Shown piece after piece: positions 10,602-23,173 of a stretch of DNA of 64,000 nucleotides. Position 1 is the stretch's first letter, and the number at the start of each line of letters is the position of its first letter. The notes under the pieces were generated by a model, which was not told the DNA's origin, did not search any database, and saw nothing but the letters and a program-made list of their open reading frames with translations. The position numbers and the translations under genes are program-made. The DNA is from Megalobrama amblycephala (lineage: Eukaryota > Chordata > Actinopteri > Cypriniformes > Xenocyprididae), in assembly GCF_018812025.1 (NCBI RefSeq), contig NC_063057.1, positions 21,561,138 through 21,625,137 of the forward strand. Direction: 5' to 3'.

Positions 10602-12470
10602 CAGTCAAGATGGCATTCCAGGGGCCAGTTTACGACAGGGCCCCTCTCTAACTGCTGGTGTGTAAGAAGATGTGCCACACCGTGATTGGATCTTTGGTGA
10701 ATGAATATAAACAAATGTTCAGCAACATCAGATAAGATGTTGGGACAACTACCAGACACCTCTTCCAGAGCAGAAAGGGGGACCTTCTGCACCCACCAAA
10801 ACCAAGGAGAGGACATCTCATTGGACGATACATTGACTCTAACCACCAAACTCATTCCTAAAGTTTAGGCAAGGACTGCCATAAAAATTCCTTCAGGACC
10901 CCCTGGATAGAGCAGCCGTTACTGAAATAAAGAGAGGCCACAGAGATCTATCTAAATCCATTCATACCTATGTTTGGAGGCCTTAATTTGATCTAAACTG
11001 CATCACATCCACTCCATCTTCATGCAAAGCACAGTTTATGCTAATGGTTACTGACTGTTAAAACAACAGGTCTTGGGACAGACCTGTTCACAGATAAACA
11101 AATGCATGGATGATAATTTAACCATTTCATAGTGTGTTTGGTGTCTATCTGTTCCCTACGATGCCTTAAATAATTTGAAAGAGGTTTGGAAAAGAAATAA
11201 TGCATGGGTAAAATGTTAAAGACACTATTTTAACACTGTACTTTATGCTATGCAAATGAGTTCCACACTAGGGTGGGCAACACCGGGGCTGCTTCAGATA
11301 ACAGTGGACAATCACACTCCAGGACCGGCAAGGCACCACATTTCAATCTCCTCCTCATCAGAAAGGGATAAATATGTCCCTCGGGAAGACACACCCTTGT
11401 TCTGCATTTCCAGCTCGACGGGGAAGGAGACATTAACAGACACTCCACATCCTGAGTTTCTGACCTGACAAGGAAAGAGACTACAAGACGGTTAAGGTGA
11501 AGCTTTCGCAAGCAAAACCTTTTACATTGCTTCCAGCTGCTCTCTAGCTGCAAAAAAGGCCCCAGCATTGAGGGACTTCATCTGAACCTTATGGCTCCTA
11601 CAGCAACGCAGCCCATTCCGCAAAGAACCTCTGCATCGGCAGACATTGACTGTACCACACGGCTCCTCAGCGACACAGCCAGCCTGCAAGGGAACCTGTG
11701 AAGATTCATCTGACCCAGCTGCCCAGTCCATCCTAAAGGACCCTCTTGGCGCAACCGAAGTTCAGCATCCTCCAGCCCAGCGTGGCACGACTACTGGATC
11801 GCAACTCCGTGCCCTCCCACTGCACGCAACCTGCATCATCAGTGGAAGACGTCTCTGCTACCGGATTGATCACCCGACTGTGTGGAACTTAAATATAAAC
11901 TTACCAAACCTCTTTTCTAGAGACCTTGGCATTAGTTTATACACGCAGCATATGTTTTTCTAACCTGTTTAGATAACAGTAACTTGAGGTCAGCTTGTAC
12001 AAATAATAGGGATATTATTTGTTGAATGATAAATAAGCAATTATTTATCACCATTTTACCAGGGCCATTAGGTGGCTTCCATAAGAAGCATTCCCATACG
12101 ATTCTCTTCCATCCTACATTGTCCAACAGCATTGCATTTATCCATTCTGTGTTCACTTCATTTATTTGTTTCTTTGATTTAATTCAATATTCTGCTTTGA
12201 TTATTATTTTATCATTTAGAAGTGCATACTCATTATTTCATTATTAATCGTTGTGGTATTTACTCTTGCATGTCTATTGTTAATAAATTTCATTGATTTT
12301 ATTATAACTGTGTCTTCCTTGTGTTGATGATCAAAGACTCTACTAGTTGACCGACTCCCTCCATTTTAAATCGGAATTATTGAACAGCTCTTTTGGAGTG
12401 TTCTTAAATTGTTAAGATATTATTCTTAACTGGTGCCCCATATTACAAAGGAGGGAGGGGTCATCTGATA
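10602..12470. other. Unclassified 1.9-kb stretch, possible LTR-like or non-coding repeat
   Basis: No recognisable protein is encoded on either strand; the short open frames lack known motifs. The sequence starts close to TGTTATGAACAACAG right at the edge of the Harbinger fragment. It contains two polyadenylation-like AATAAA signals (about 10925 and 12287) and later CTGGTGCCCC. It could be a degenerate LTR or untranslated region of a retroelement. I found no second copy in the window to prove it. Confidence 0.3.
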
Positions 12471-13429
12471 CACTCATAACCACACCTTAAGTGACACATG
12501 ATCAAAAATCACTACGTCACCGGTGAATGGAGCAAAATTCACTACACAAGTAAAGTGTGTTAAAGCACTTTACAATGGCGCCCATGAGCTTTACAGAGCT
12601 CTAATCTGCTGTTTTCACAGCAAGCCGTTTTTGTTTTGGTTGGTTTGTGATTTGGGCCGGTTCCTCTCTGTGTGTGTGTTGACTGTAGGCGATCAGTGTG
12701 TACTTCAGTCACACCGCAGCTGATCCTCTGTGTGCTTCAGCACAACATAAAGAGCTATCTTTTCCCTTCTAAAATAGTTTCACAGACGGACACTGCTTAT
12801 TTTTCAAGATGTCATTCTGTCTGTGCATTATTGGATGCAGTCATTCCCTGTTCCCTGCTGACTGTCACAATCGCTGCATCACATGCCTTGGCATTCAGCA
12901 TGCTTTTGTGGATAGTTCATATTTGCATTGTGCGAATATGACTATCTCAGTGTTGAGGTCTAGATTCTCGTTCCTTGGTTCTCAGGGGGCGGGAGCCCCC
13001 TCCCCTATGCCCTATTCTGCTGTTTTTTTCTAGTTCACGCCAGGAAGTGCAGTGTGTAGGCATGGTGACCTGAGGATTACTTTTAGGGCTTGCCCGCCTA
13101 GAACTTCTCCGTGGGCCCCTAAACCCCACACAGCAGCCAGTGGTGCTGCTGGAGGATCATACTGGTCTCTCTGTGGAGTGACCAGTTGTTTCCTTCGGTG
13201 CACCTGTTGATGAACAGATGTCGATCACGGCATAGGAAGGTGAGCCAGAGTCCTCTGGAGAGGAAGACTCGGCTGCGTTGCCTCCCTCTGGGACCCAGTC
13301 TGATCCAGAGCTGACAGCTATGCCTGCCCGGGCCGACAGTCAGGCTTGAGTGGAACCCTCCACCGTGACCTGAGACCTCTTGGCAGGACGATTGGTTTCT
13401 CGGGGCGACTCGCGCTGGTCCTCAGCATC

Positions 13430-14100
13430 CCGCCCTGATACCTTTCTTTCCGGAGGTGCATGAGGTGGTGACTAGATCATGGAAGATGCCTTATGGCGTC
13501 CGAACCCGGTCTGGTTCCTCCTCTGCCTTCACCACCTTGGATGGCGGGGCGGCTAAGGGGTACGTAGTTGAGCGCACTGTCGCGATGCAATTGTGTCCGA
13601 CAGTCGCCGGCTGGAGGGGTGAACCGTGTCTCCCATCCCAGGCCTATAAATTCTCATTTAACCTGACGGAGAAAGCTTACAGAACCTGTGGACAGGCAGC
13701 CTCTGCCCTGCATGCCATGGCGCTGCTTCAGGTCTATCAAGCCAAGACGCTCATGGAAATGCCCCAGGATAGTCTTGATAAACAGCTTCTGGGGGAGCTG
13801 AGCACCGCCACCAACCTCGCTCTCCAGGTGACTAAGGTGATGACACTTTTAGTTGGTCAAGCAAAGGCCACTTTTGAAACTGGCAGACATGAAGGAGACC
13901 GATAAATATCAGTTCCTGGAGTCCCCCGTATCACAGGTCGGCCTATTCGCTGATGTCTGCTTCTGCATGGTCGAGTGCTGCTGGGTAAAGCTCTTGACTG
14001 TGCAGAAGCAGACAGAGGCTATTAAGCACATCCTGCCCTGCAGTAACTCCGCCTGCTCATCACCGAGGGCACCTGTATGCACTGTCCTCCGCCCCTGTTA
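13430..14100 (+). pseudogene. DIRS gag-like protein fragment
   Basis: The frame opens in the PFFPEVHEVVTRSWK region and continues through TTLDGGAAKGYV, RTVAMQLCP, GQAASALHAMALLQVYQAK and LSTATNLALQVTKV. These blocks match my recollection of the conserved gag-like ORF of fish DIRS elements. A frameshift near 13890 moves the reading to the frame carrying LADMKETDKYQFLESPVSQ and VQKQTEAIKHILPC. There is no ATG at the start of the conserved part and stops lie upstream. Confidence 0.75.
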
Positions 14101-14224
14101 AGACTGCAAAGCAGCAGCCTCCACCCGGCAGACAGCAGGATGCGGTGCGCCGCCCGCAGCCGAGCCAGGTGGACCTGAGATGGGCGACCTGAAGGAGAGG
14201 AATACAGCCCACAACCTCACAAAA

Positions 14225-14700
14225 AGAGCTGTTAACTCAAGAATGTACTGGTCCGTTCTGACAGCACTGCAACTGTTGCATAAATCAACCACCCTGGACG
14301 GTCTATGCTCCCGTCGCATGTCACAACTTGCCCGCGATTTTCTCTTTTGGAGACAGAAGTATCTGAGGTCGTTTTGTACCATTCACATCCCAGGTGCGCT
14401 CAACAGTGCAGCCGACGAGCTCTCACAGCAGCCTCCACTTCCAGGAGAATGAAGATTCCATCCCCAGGTGGTCAAACTGATTTGGCAGTGGTTTAGACTG
14501 CTCAGATAGATCTGTTTGCCCCCCGGACACAGCCCATTGCCAGTTGTTTTACTCCCTGACCAAGGGCACTCTTGGCACGGATGCACTGGCTCACAGCTAG
14601 CCCCGGGGTCTATGCAAGTTTGCATTTCCCCCAGTGAGCCTACTCACACAGCTTCTGTGCAAGGTCAGGGAGGACGAGGAGTCTTTAAGAAAGACCCTTA
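14225..14700 (+). pseudogene. DIRS RNase H domain fragment
   Basis: Blocks VLVRSDSTATVA and GLCSRRMSQLARDFLFWRQ, then FCTIHIPGALNSAADELSQQ, match the RNase H region of fish DIRS polyproteins, including the SDSTATVA segment with its Asp and the N-x-AADELS motif. The two blocks are in different frames (shift near 14295) and a stop replaces the residue after TATVA. Beyond 14450 the family signature continues through shifts as DLFAPRTQPIASCF. The gene is inactive. Confidence 0.75.
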
Positions 14701-14710
14701 AGAAAGTACT

Positions 14711-15074
14711 CCTAGTTGCATTTGACCTCCATCAAGAGGGTAGAGGACACGTATTTTCTGTTGACGAATCGTGCCTGTTGTGTCAACCTTGATTTATTGC
14801 AATGTTGAGGTGTTCAGTTTTATTTTAATTTTAGAAAATAAACATTTCTCATGAATCAAATCAATTGTTTATTTTTACTGGCATTTCTCTCAGGTGTCGA
14901 GGACTAGTCATTGAGCCTACATTTAACATGAGTAAAATACAGATGAAAAAAAATTAAGATCAAAAAACAGATGCTCCAAGATTTTTACTCAAGTTGTATT
15001 GGAATGTCCCTTTTAACTTGTAATGGGAGTCATTTTTGCTGTCAGGTATATGTACTTTTACTCAAGTGTGGTTT
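14711..15074 (-). other. 3' untranslated region of the minus-strand zinc-finger gene
   Basis: Reading the minus strand downstream of the zinc-finger stop, the sequence includes ACTTGAGTAAAAGTACATAT, TTACAAGTTAAAAGGGAC and TTTTACTCATGTTAAATGTA, ending near GAGAGAAATGCCAG. The same blocks in the same order follow the displaced last finger of the plus-strand gene at 40626-40830, so this is a shared 3' UTR, not random intergenic DNA. AATAAA-type signals are not obvious within it. Confidence 0.65.
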
Positions 15075-15997
15075 TCAGATACTCTTTACACCTCTGCTCT
15101 TTCCACAGTGACGACTTCTAAAAGAGTTCTCTTTCGAGTGAATCCTCATATGGCACTTAAGGTCACCTGTAAATCTGAAACTTTTTTCACACTGATCACA
15201 TGTAAATAGCTTCTCTCCAGTGTGAATATTCATGTGTTTCCTAAGGCCTTGTTCCTGTGTGAAGCCATTCCCGCACAGAGTGCAGGTGTAAGGCTTTTCT
15301 CCAGTGTGAGTTCTCATGTGGACTTTAAGGTTTCCTTTCTGTGTGAAACTCTGTCCACATTGTTCACAGGTGAATGAACTCTCGATCCAGTGTGAATTCT
15401 CATGTGGACTATAAGATTTCCTTTTGCAATGAAACTGTGTCCACACTCTTGACAGGTGTAAGGCTTTTCTTTAGTGTGAGTTCTCATGTGGTTTATAAGA
15501 CTTCCTTTTGCAGTGAAACTCTTTCCACACTCTTGACAGGTGTAAGGCTTTTCTCTAGTGTGAGTTCTCATGTGGTTTATAAGACTTCCTTTTGCAGTGA
15601 AACTGTCTCCACACTCTTGACAGCTGTAAGGCTTTTCTCTAGTGTGAGTTCTCATGTGGTTTATAAGACTTCCTTTTACAGTGAAACTCTTTCCACACTC
15701 TTGACAGGTGTGAGGCTTTTCTCTAGTGTGAGTTCTCATGTGGTTTATAAGACTTCCTTTTACAGTGAAACTCTTTCCACACTCTTGACAGGTGTGAGGC
15801 TTTTCTCTAGTGTGAATTCGCATGTGGATTTTAAGGCTTCCTTTTTGACTGAAACTCTTTCCACATTGTTTACATTTGCGGATCATGAGGACTTTGTTTG
15901 CAGATTTTTTATCTATTTGTAGATTGTGTTTTGTGTTTACAAGTTGTAATATCCATTTGTGACTTTTAGTCTGTCCATTTTCAATGGTTTTGGCATC
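15075..15997 (-). pseudogene. C2H2 zinc-finger gene, final exon, with one frameshift
   Basis: Nine tandem C2H2 fingers of 28 residues are encoded. The first six (from CKQCGKSFSQKGSLKIH to CQECGHSFIAKGNLIVH) lie in one frame at 15374-15886. Then, within a linker near 15380 (HTG, SR instead of GE), the frame shifts and three more follow (CEQCGQSF, CTLCGNGF, CDQCEKSF), ending HCGKSRGVKSI. Fingers 2-5 are nearly identical, with GSLINH helices, a sign of recent finger duplication. Upstream the frame is open to about 15997 (GQTKSHKW region) without an ATG, so earlier exons are needed and none is seen; a transposon gene occupies that side. The role would be nuclear DNA binding. The lesion would drop the last three fingers. 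Confidence 0.85.
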
Positions 15998-16027
15998 AAT
16001 TTACCCCCATACTTACCTCTCTGCAAC

Positions 16028-18015
16028 TTATACCCATAAAAGGAATTTACCGGAAAGATGAAAGGATACCTTCTTGTGGAGGTCCATTATGACCACAGGC
16101 GGATGGTCACCACAAGACACACATGAATACTGATATTCATGGTCAGTTAGGGCCTCAAAGTGGAGATAGCCATGGAGAACAGTATCTGCTGAGGGGAACT
16201 GTACACCTGTAGTCAACTCCAAGTACTCCACTACTCTGCTGACTGCTGTATGCACCTATGATAAAAAAAAAACCCACACATAATCAGTACATCTTATTTA
16301 AATCAATACTATGAAGAAATTCTATTGTTGGAAAAAAATGATTATGATTACCTGCAACAGGTTTCTTATGGTGAGGCAGAGAGAGTTCAAGCAGGACATG
16401 GTCATTGAAATTATGTAAACCGTTACCCCACTCTTGGTAACGGTACACCATTCCACAGAGAGGACAGAATTTGTAGTAAGTTGAAATATCTGCAAATACA
16501 GAATGTAAAAAAATAACAAAAACAAAAAATGGTTTAGTATTTATTCATAATTAAAATAAAATAAAAGCTGTAACAATGATCCACCTTGGATGATTCCTGT
16601 AGTTGTAAGAATTTTCGCTTTACGTGTAATGCAGACAGGATCACTGAGCAATGTGCGGTCTGAGCAGTGGTAGCACATTGTCTCATCAGGGATTAGGTGT
16701 TGTGGAAATTCCTTAGAGACTGAAGAAAGCCTCAAATGATTGGGAATAGTAGATGGTAGCTTTTTATTCTTTAGGATATATTCTACCATGCTCTTTACTT
16801 TAGAAACATTCTTTGGAGGGTAAGTCTCACTTTCATCACTTTCCTACATCGCTGTTGCCTGAAATTCTTCAGCGCTTTCAGTGCTCCGAACCTTTCGGAA
16901 GAGTTCAGGGTGCACTTGAAAGAGGTGCCATTTTGCAACATATTTATGGGTGCATGACCTCAGGGTTTTTGCACAGGGACAATGCCATATATTCTTCTTG
17001 TTGTCATATGACACCATGATTCTGCCCAGCCTACTATAATATGATATATTAGGCTCATAGACCGATATGAATCTTTTTGTTGGTGGGACTCCAATCTTGG
17101 ATTCAACTGACAGTGGTGCATTTTCTTCTTGGGCTAGTTTTTGACGATCGACACACTGTTTTATTTTGTCCTGCCCAAACCACTTGCTTTTAACCATTTC
17201 TTTTAAACTTTCTTCTGTGAGTGAAGGTGAGGTTAAAAAGGTTTTGCAGTATGAAACTGACCGGAGGTGAACACACTGGTATGACAGCAGTCCACTTCTC
17301 CAAGCCAACTCCATATTTTAATTTGCACATGGAGTGGATTAGAAGCTCCATGAATACTTTTGCCGACCATATAGACACCATTCTGGGGGTCTATGCACTC
17401 ACTGTCAAGATGGGATGAGGAAGTAATGTCTGTCATTTTTGGCGTGTGTTTGCGTTCTAAATGTCTTTTTAAATTTTTATTGTGGCATATCAAATCACAT
17501 TTGGGACATTTCTTTAGTTGCTTTGGTTTTTTTCGACCATTTTTTGAAGGGCCTAGAAATGCCAGAAGTGGTTGGCAGAGTCGTGGCAGCGGAGGGAGGC
17601 ACGTGACTAATGGGGAGAGTCGTGGCAGAAGTTGTGGTGGCTTTAGTGTGAGGGGTTGGTGGTTGGTGTTTTTGTTTGCAGAGTCCTAAATGTTTAATAA
17701 AATCAGGTTTTCTTAAAATTGTCGATTTGCAGTAGAGGCAGTGATCATGTGGTTGACTTCTGCAGAGGCGTCCACATCTGTGTATTGTAAATTCTGAAAA
17801 ACAGCAGTATAAGATTGCACTTGAAGTTTGTCTTACTATTTTTCAGTATAATAAGATGTACACTTGCAAATATTACCTTCATGCTGGACCGATCTATTGA
17901 AATGTGCCTGCAGATGAGTTTGCACTTTTGCCAACCGTGTTGGTTGGAAAACTGAGGCATCACAAAAAGGATTTAGATCTGGCATAGACCCCCCCGTTTG
18001 AATTGTAATATCCAT
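16028..18015 (-). pseudogene. HMGXB3-like transposon-derived gene, several exons
   Basis: A spliced gene can be followed on the minus strand. The first coding exon (18015-17877) starts MDITIQTGG directly after a TTTTTTCTCAG acceptor and ends at a GTAATA donor. The next exon (from 17793) has a Cys/His-rich part (CGRLCRS, CLYCKS) and CHNKNLKRHLERKH. Later blocks are KKNIWHCPCAKTLRSCTHKY with a SWIM-like C/H pattern, LIPDETMCYHC, ITRKAKILTTTGII, and a last exon with ALTDHEYQYSCVSCGDHPPV. These match my recollection of fish proteins labelled HMG domain-containing protein 3-like, which are transposon related. A stop near 17500 and a frameshift near 17310 break it; most splice sites remain good. 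No HMG box is visible. Family naming is moderate, coding origin strong. Confidence 0.65.
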
Positions 18016-18052
18016 CTGAGAAAAAATACACAAGTCGCACACAAATTATTTA

Positions 18053-19627
18053 AGGCGGGCGTACACGGTGCGAATTCTGATGGTCGGGAGATCGTATGTC
18101 CACGCACACAACACGAGTGAGTTTATCTGAAAATCGCGCGGACGAGGTGATATACGACACGATTTTTAGACCTGCCGATTTCCGAAGCGAGAGAGAGAGA
18201 GAGCATGCGAGCGGAGCGCGAGCTCAAATCAGAATACCCTTTGTGACATGCTGGATAGAAAATAGGCACATGTGAAATCATTTTTTTTTCTCATCGACTA
18301 GTTTTTCAAGCCATTAGTTGACTAATCACATTGATTAGTTGATTATTCACATTCAATTTCTTAAATACTGGAGAGAATAAACTATTTTAATTAGAATTTA
18401 TATAGCACTCAAGTGCACACATAGCTTGCCATAAAGAACCAGCAAAAGAAACGATTATGAATTTGACAAAAAAACAGCAAGTAGATATTTTAATTGTTTT
18501 TTAATAATATAATGTTTCTAAATCAGTGACGGCTGCAAAGATGAAGTTGACATTGCTGACTCTCATCTCCGCAGTGGATGTGCAGAATGCACATTTCATT
18601 TGGATTAGGCCTACATAATCAGAGAGTAGCCCATTTATTTTCGTTTTGAATTACTTCGTTTAAAAGAAGACATTTCAAGCTTTCTATAGATAGCCTATTT
18701 TTCTCGTGTCTGTGAGGCAAACAGCCTATAGTTTCAGTTCATTTAGCCTAGTCGCGCTCCAGATCAAGTGCAAGTGATAGCGCTCGCGCATCCATGAATA
18801 TATTTGCTTCTTATTTATTAAATCCAGGCAACTGGTTGATGAAACATTGATTAAAATTAAGATACAATTTTTACAAAACGAAATTCACGTTAAAGAAAGG
18901 CTTTCTACAAAACAAAACTTAATGAAGTGATTAAAAATCATGTCTGACCCACTCCATGTTTCCAGATGTAGGCTATTGCGCATATATGATGTATTGTTCA
19001 CTTGTCTTAATCAAATAGATGAAATAAAAAAATATAGGCATATTTAAACATGAATATGAAACTAAATATATTTTCTTTAATGGCTACCAACACGTACAGT
19101 ACAGTGAAATTTCATGTCGTGGTCAAGAGCGGATCATGAGTCGTATCAAGCATAATTTATTTTTTAACTTGATAACTGTAGCTCTTGGGCGATCCGCTAT
19201 AAAATATCATCTCAGACGACCCTGTCATGTATAGCCTACACTGCTTGACACATCATACAGCGCTCGCCCAAAATTCAGCGAGTTTATTCTCCTTTTCAAA
19301 TTCACCATGGCGCTGTCATCTTCATCTCTATCTTCTTCTTCTGTGGTTTTTCTTAGCTCCTGATTGGTTAACTTCAAATAGATTGAAAAATCGGCTCGTT
19401 CAACCGCACACATGTCACGAATTCAAACCGATAGCTCCCGAACTTTTTTGACATGTTTAAAAATAATCGTGAGGTCGGGAAGTGCTCGTAAGGCACTCTG
19501 CTCGGCTCGTAATTCCTCACACATGATACGAGCCGCGACCATGCGAGCATACACGATTTCCACACGATTGAAAAAAATCGCATGCGAATTCGTACGACAG
19601 CAAAAATCGCACCGTGTACGCCCGCCT
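18053..19627. mobile_element. Non-autonomous DNA transposon with TTA duplication (PIF/Harbinger type)
   Basis: AGGCGGGCGTACACGGTGCG at 18053 is answered by its exact reverse complement ending at 19627, and TTA flanks both sides (18050-18052 and 19628-19630). A 3-bp TWA duplication is typical of PIF/Harbinger. The termini extend as a longer imperfect inverted repeat (for example TACGACACGATTTTTAGACC against the right arm). No transposase frame is seen. It lies just upstream of the first coding exon of the HMGXB3-like gene. Confidence 0.85.
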
Positions 19628-19630
19628 TTA

Positions 19631-20560
19631 GACAACCCAACAGAGCTCATATTGTCAATTCTATGCAGATTACTTGATATTTTGATGAAAATAAACTCAA
19701 GGCCGCATTTTATTCCAAAGATCGTATTTGTAATTATTACAGAACTTATTCCTAATTGTTACACTGTTATTGTCTGTGGTAGTACTTTGAGATTTGTAAA
19801 GTACAATAAAAAGAATGTGCAATATTATTTTTCCTACACATACTACTACTACTAATAGTAAATGTAGTAGGCTAGTAATATTAGTATGAAATAATAGTAG
19901 TTAATACAGCTATACGTACAGCAGACCTACATAGTACTAAAATATGTTAGACATAATAATTGTATAATATATTATACATTTTATTTTTACTTTAATGTTT
20001 TTTATTTTGTTAGAAAACATTAAGTATCCCAGAATGGTACAATAACACAGAAAATAAGAGCAGGCTGTAAATATTATAAAATAATGCTATCTTTCGACAC
20101 TAATTTTAATCAAATCAAACACTGACTAAGCTAGCAATAATAGGTTACGCACCACGCATTTGAAAATAACTGGGGAGAACACAATTCACGGCTTATTTTG
20201 TCGAACTATCTATCTAAACTAACATTATATACTAAAACAGTCTATTCGTTTGTTGGTGTAATAAGATGTCACATTGATTTATGCCATAAAACCTGGTAAT
20301 TTTCAGGAATCACTTTAAAAAAATTAATAACCTTACTCACTTGTCCGATGTTGCTACTTGCTAGCAGTTTTATAATGTTGGAAATTACGGTTACACACGC
20401 TACAAAAAAAAAAAAAGTTCATCCGAACAGCAGGTGGCACTGTCTGAAAAAAATGATAGTTCTGGGAGTGCAGGTCTGAGCGTGTAGTTGGGCCTCCGCG
20501 AGTAGGGTGAAGCCTGCAGCTGGCTGACGACTTCTGACAACTATGCCCGGGAAAATACAA
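19631..20560. other. Gene-free AT-rich interval
   Basis: Mostly AT-rich DNA with short TACTACTAC and TAATAT runs. No supported coding region. A GTGGCACTG-containing stretch at 20430-20450 resembles fragments common in fish repeats. Confidence 0.5.
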
Positions 20561-21305
20561 CTGGGGCACGTTCAAGCTCACACTGGTGCGCAACGTTTTG
20601 CTACGTTTTCCAGGTTGAACGACACGTTTCCTGGAAACGGTGTGCAACGGGTTTGAGATGCGTTTTCTCTTGTTTGGTGGGCGTGTCAGAAATGTCAGCC
20701 CAATCAGCGGCAAACCACGTGGTATTAAAGAGATAGCTCGCACACTGGGTATTAATGTAACATAAAAATACTTTACTTATATATTTTGCTGTTGTATTGT
20801 GAAGTTACACCTTAATAAATTTTTCTATACTCCTCTGATTATATAATGGTAAAAATTACAATATCAAAAGCACAACAACAGTGATCAGCAATAATGATAA
20901 GCCTATTAAACAATAAAATAATATAGATCATAACACAGTCTTGGAGGTAAGAAGTGGATTATCCTTCACCTGAAATGTTTGTCTTTTCATCCTGAAATGC
21001 AAGGCAAGTGTTGTATCAAAATAATTAGAAGATTCCACAAATCCCTTCACTCGATTGAGATGTTCTCTCTTTTATTCTGGACGGCAAGGGCAGTGGCTGT
21101 AACATCGAGGGTACTTCGCAGTATTAAACATGTATTTATATCGACTTAATCAGGCTCCGAAAATTCTTCAAAAAGAACACAAAGAATGGCCTTCTCAGTT
21201 GCCATAGTTGCAACGCTTGCGTCATCACAACAGGGTGTTCAACGCGCCACCGTTTCCGTTTAAAAAACGTTTTGCAACGTTTTGTCGGGGCTGAACGCAG
21301 CCCTG
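20561..21305. mobile_element. Short DNA transposon with imperfect inverted ends
   Basis: The left end begins CTGGGGCACGTTCAAGC and continues GCGCAACGTTTTGCTACG; the right end, in complement, begins CAGGGCTGCGTTCAGCC and has CAAAACGTTGCAAAACG and GGAAACGGTGG. Blocks correspond in order but with gaps. No target duplication is clear and no protein is encoded. The ends resemble a common fish hAT-like miniature family, by recollection only. Confidence 0.45.
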
Positions 21306-21590
21306 CTGTCTGTCCGATGAGAAGCAAAAAAAAAAAAAAGATAATGCAATGACAATGAAAATACTTACGCAGACATTGATTTTTTCACCATGTCTGTGTC
21401 ATCAGCTCCTCCAATTCTTCTCAAATATGCTTGCAAAAAAAAGAATAACAAAAATTGTCTGTAAGAATAACTTAACAAAACTGGCTTTATTAATGATCTA
21501 ACCGTTCTGAATAAACACAGAAGAGAATAATTCAATCTGTTGTGACCAAATTGATGTGGTGTGGTCAGGGTGAGTTGACAATGGCACATA

Positions 21591-23173
21591 CAGGTCTTTC
21601 TCAAAAAATTAGCATATTGTGATAAAAGTTCATTATTTTCCATAATGTAATGATAAAAATTAAACTTTCATATATTTTAGATTCATTGCACACCAACTGA
21701 AATATTTCAGGTCTTTTATTGTTTTAATACTGATGATTTTGGCATACAGCTCATGAAAACCCAAAATTCCTATCTCAAAAAATTAGCATATTTCATCCAA
21801 CCAATAAAAGAAAAGTGTTTTTAATACAAAAAAAGTCAACCTTCAAATAATTATGTTCAGTTATGCACTCAATACTTGGTCGGGAATCCTTTTGCAGAAA
21901 TGACTGCTTCAATGCGGCGTGGCATGGAGGCAATCAGCCTGTGGCACTGCTGAGGTGTTATGGAGGCCCAGGATGCTTCGATAGCGGCCTTAAGCTCATC
22001 CAGAGTGTTGGGTCTTGCGTCTCTCAACTTTCTCTTCACAATATCCCACAGATTCTCTATGGGGTTCAGGTCAGGAGAGTTGGCAGGCCAATTGAGCACA
22101 GTAATACCATGGTCAGTAAACCATTTACCAGTGGTTTTGGCAAGGTGAGCAGGTGCCAGGTCGTGCTGAAAAACAAAATCTTCATCTCCATAAAGCTTTT
22201 CAGCAGATGGAAGCATGAAGTGCTCCAAAATCTCCTGATAGCTAGCTGCATTGACCCTGCCCTTGATAAAACACAGTGGACCAACACCAGCAGCTGACAT
22301 GGCACCCCAGACCATCACTGACTGTGGGTACTTGACACTGGACTTCAGGCATTTTGGCATTTCCTTCTCCCCAGTCTTCCTCCAGACTCTGGCACCTTGA
22401 TTTCCGAAGTACTTTGGACCACTGAGCAACAGTCCAGTGCTGCTTCTCTGTAGCCCAGGTCAGGCGCTTCTGCCGCTGTTTCTGGTTCAAAAGTGGCTTG
22501 ACCTGGGGAATGCGGCACCTGTAGCCCATTTCCTGCACACGCCTGTGCACGGTGGCTCTGGATGTTTGTACTCCAGAGTCCACTGCTTCCGCAGGTCCCC
22601 CAAGGTCTGGAATCGGTCCTTCTCCACAATCTTCCTCAGGGTCCGGTCACCTCTTCTCGTTGTGCAGCGTTTTTTGCCACACTTTTTCCTTCCCACAGAC
22701 TTCCCACTGAGGTGCCTTGATACAGCACTCTGGGAACAGTCTATTCGTTCAGAAATTTCTTTCTGTGTCTTACCCTCTCGCTTGAGGGTGTCAATGATGG
22801 CCTTCTGGACAGCAGTCAGGTCGGCAGTCTTACCCATGATTGCGGTTTTGAGTAATGAACCAGGCTGGGAGTTTTTAAAAGCCTCAGGAATCTTTTGCAG
22901 GTGTTTAGAGTTAATTAGTTGATCCAAATGATTAGGTTAATAGCTCGTTTAGAGAACCTTTTCATGATATGCTAATTTTTTGAGATTGAGATTTGAGAAT
23001 ATGCTAAATTTCATGAGCTGTGTGCCAAAATCATCAGTATTAAAACAATAAAATACCTGAAATATTTCAGTTGGTGTGCAATGAATCTAAAATATATGAA
23101 AGTTTAATTTTTATCATTACATTATGGAAAATAATGAACTTTTATCACAATATGCTAATTTTTTGAGAAGGAC

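Larger units (their letters stand above)
12950..14710 (+). mobile_element. Internally deleted DIRS1-type retrotransposon
   Basis: A gag-like segment (13430-14100) is followed almost directly by an RNase H segment (14225-14700) of fish DIRS elements. The reverse transcriptase core that should separate them is absent, as are the methyltransferase and tyrosine recombinase expected downstream. The left part (12950-13430) looks like the GC-rich start of such elements. Inverted or split terminal repeats, the hallmark of DIRS, are not obvious. The GC-rich composition contrasts with the AT-rich surroundings. Confidence 0.75.

Noticed and set aside
11248..11963. Overlapping open frames of about 105 codons on both strands
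   Set aside because: No family motif, opposing frames equally open, and no splice or start context; likely chance in a GC-richer stretch.
15374..15922. Plus-strand open frame across the 15-kb zinc-finger array
   Set aside because: Same effect: antisense of tandem fingers, with a repetitive FSSVSSHVVYKTSF-like pattern.
19412..19855. 147-codon open frame
   Set aside because: It runs over the right terminus of the 18053-19627 transposon into flanking DNA; no domain.
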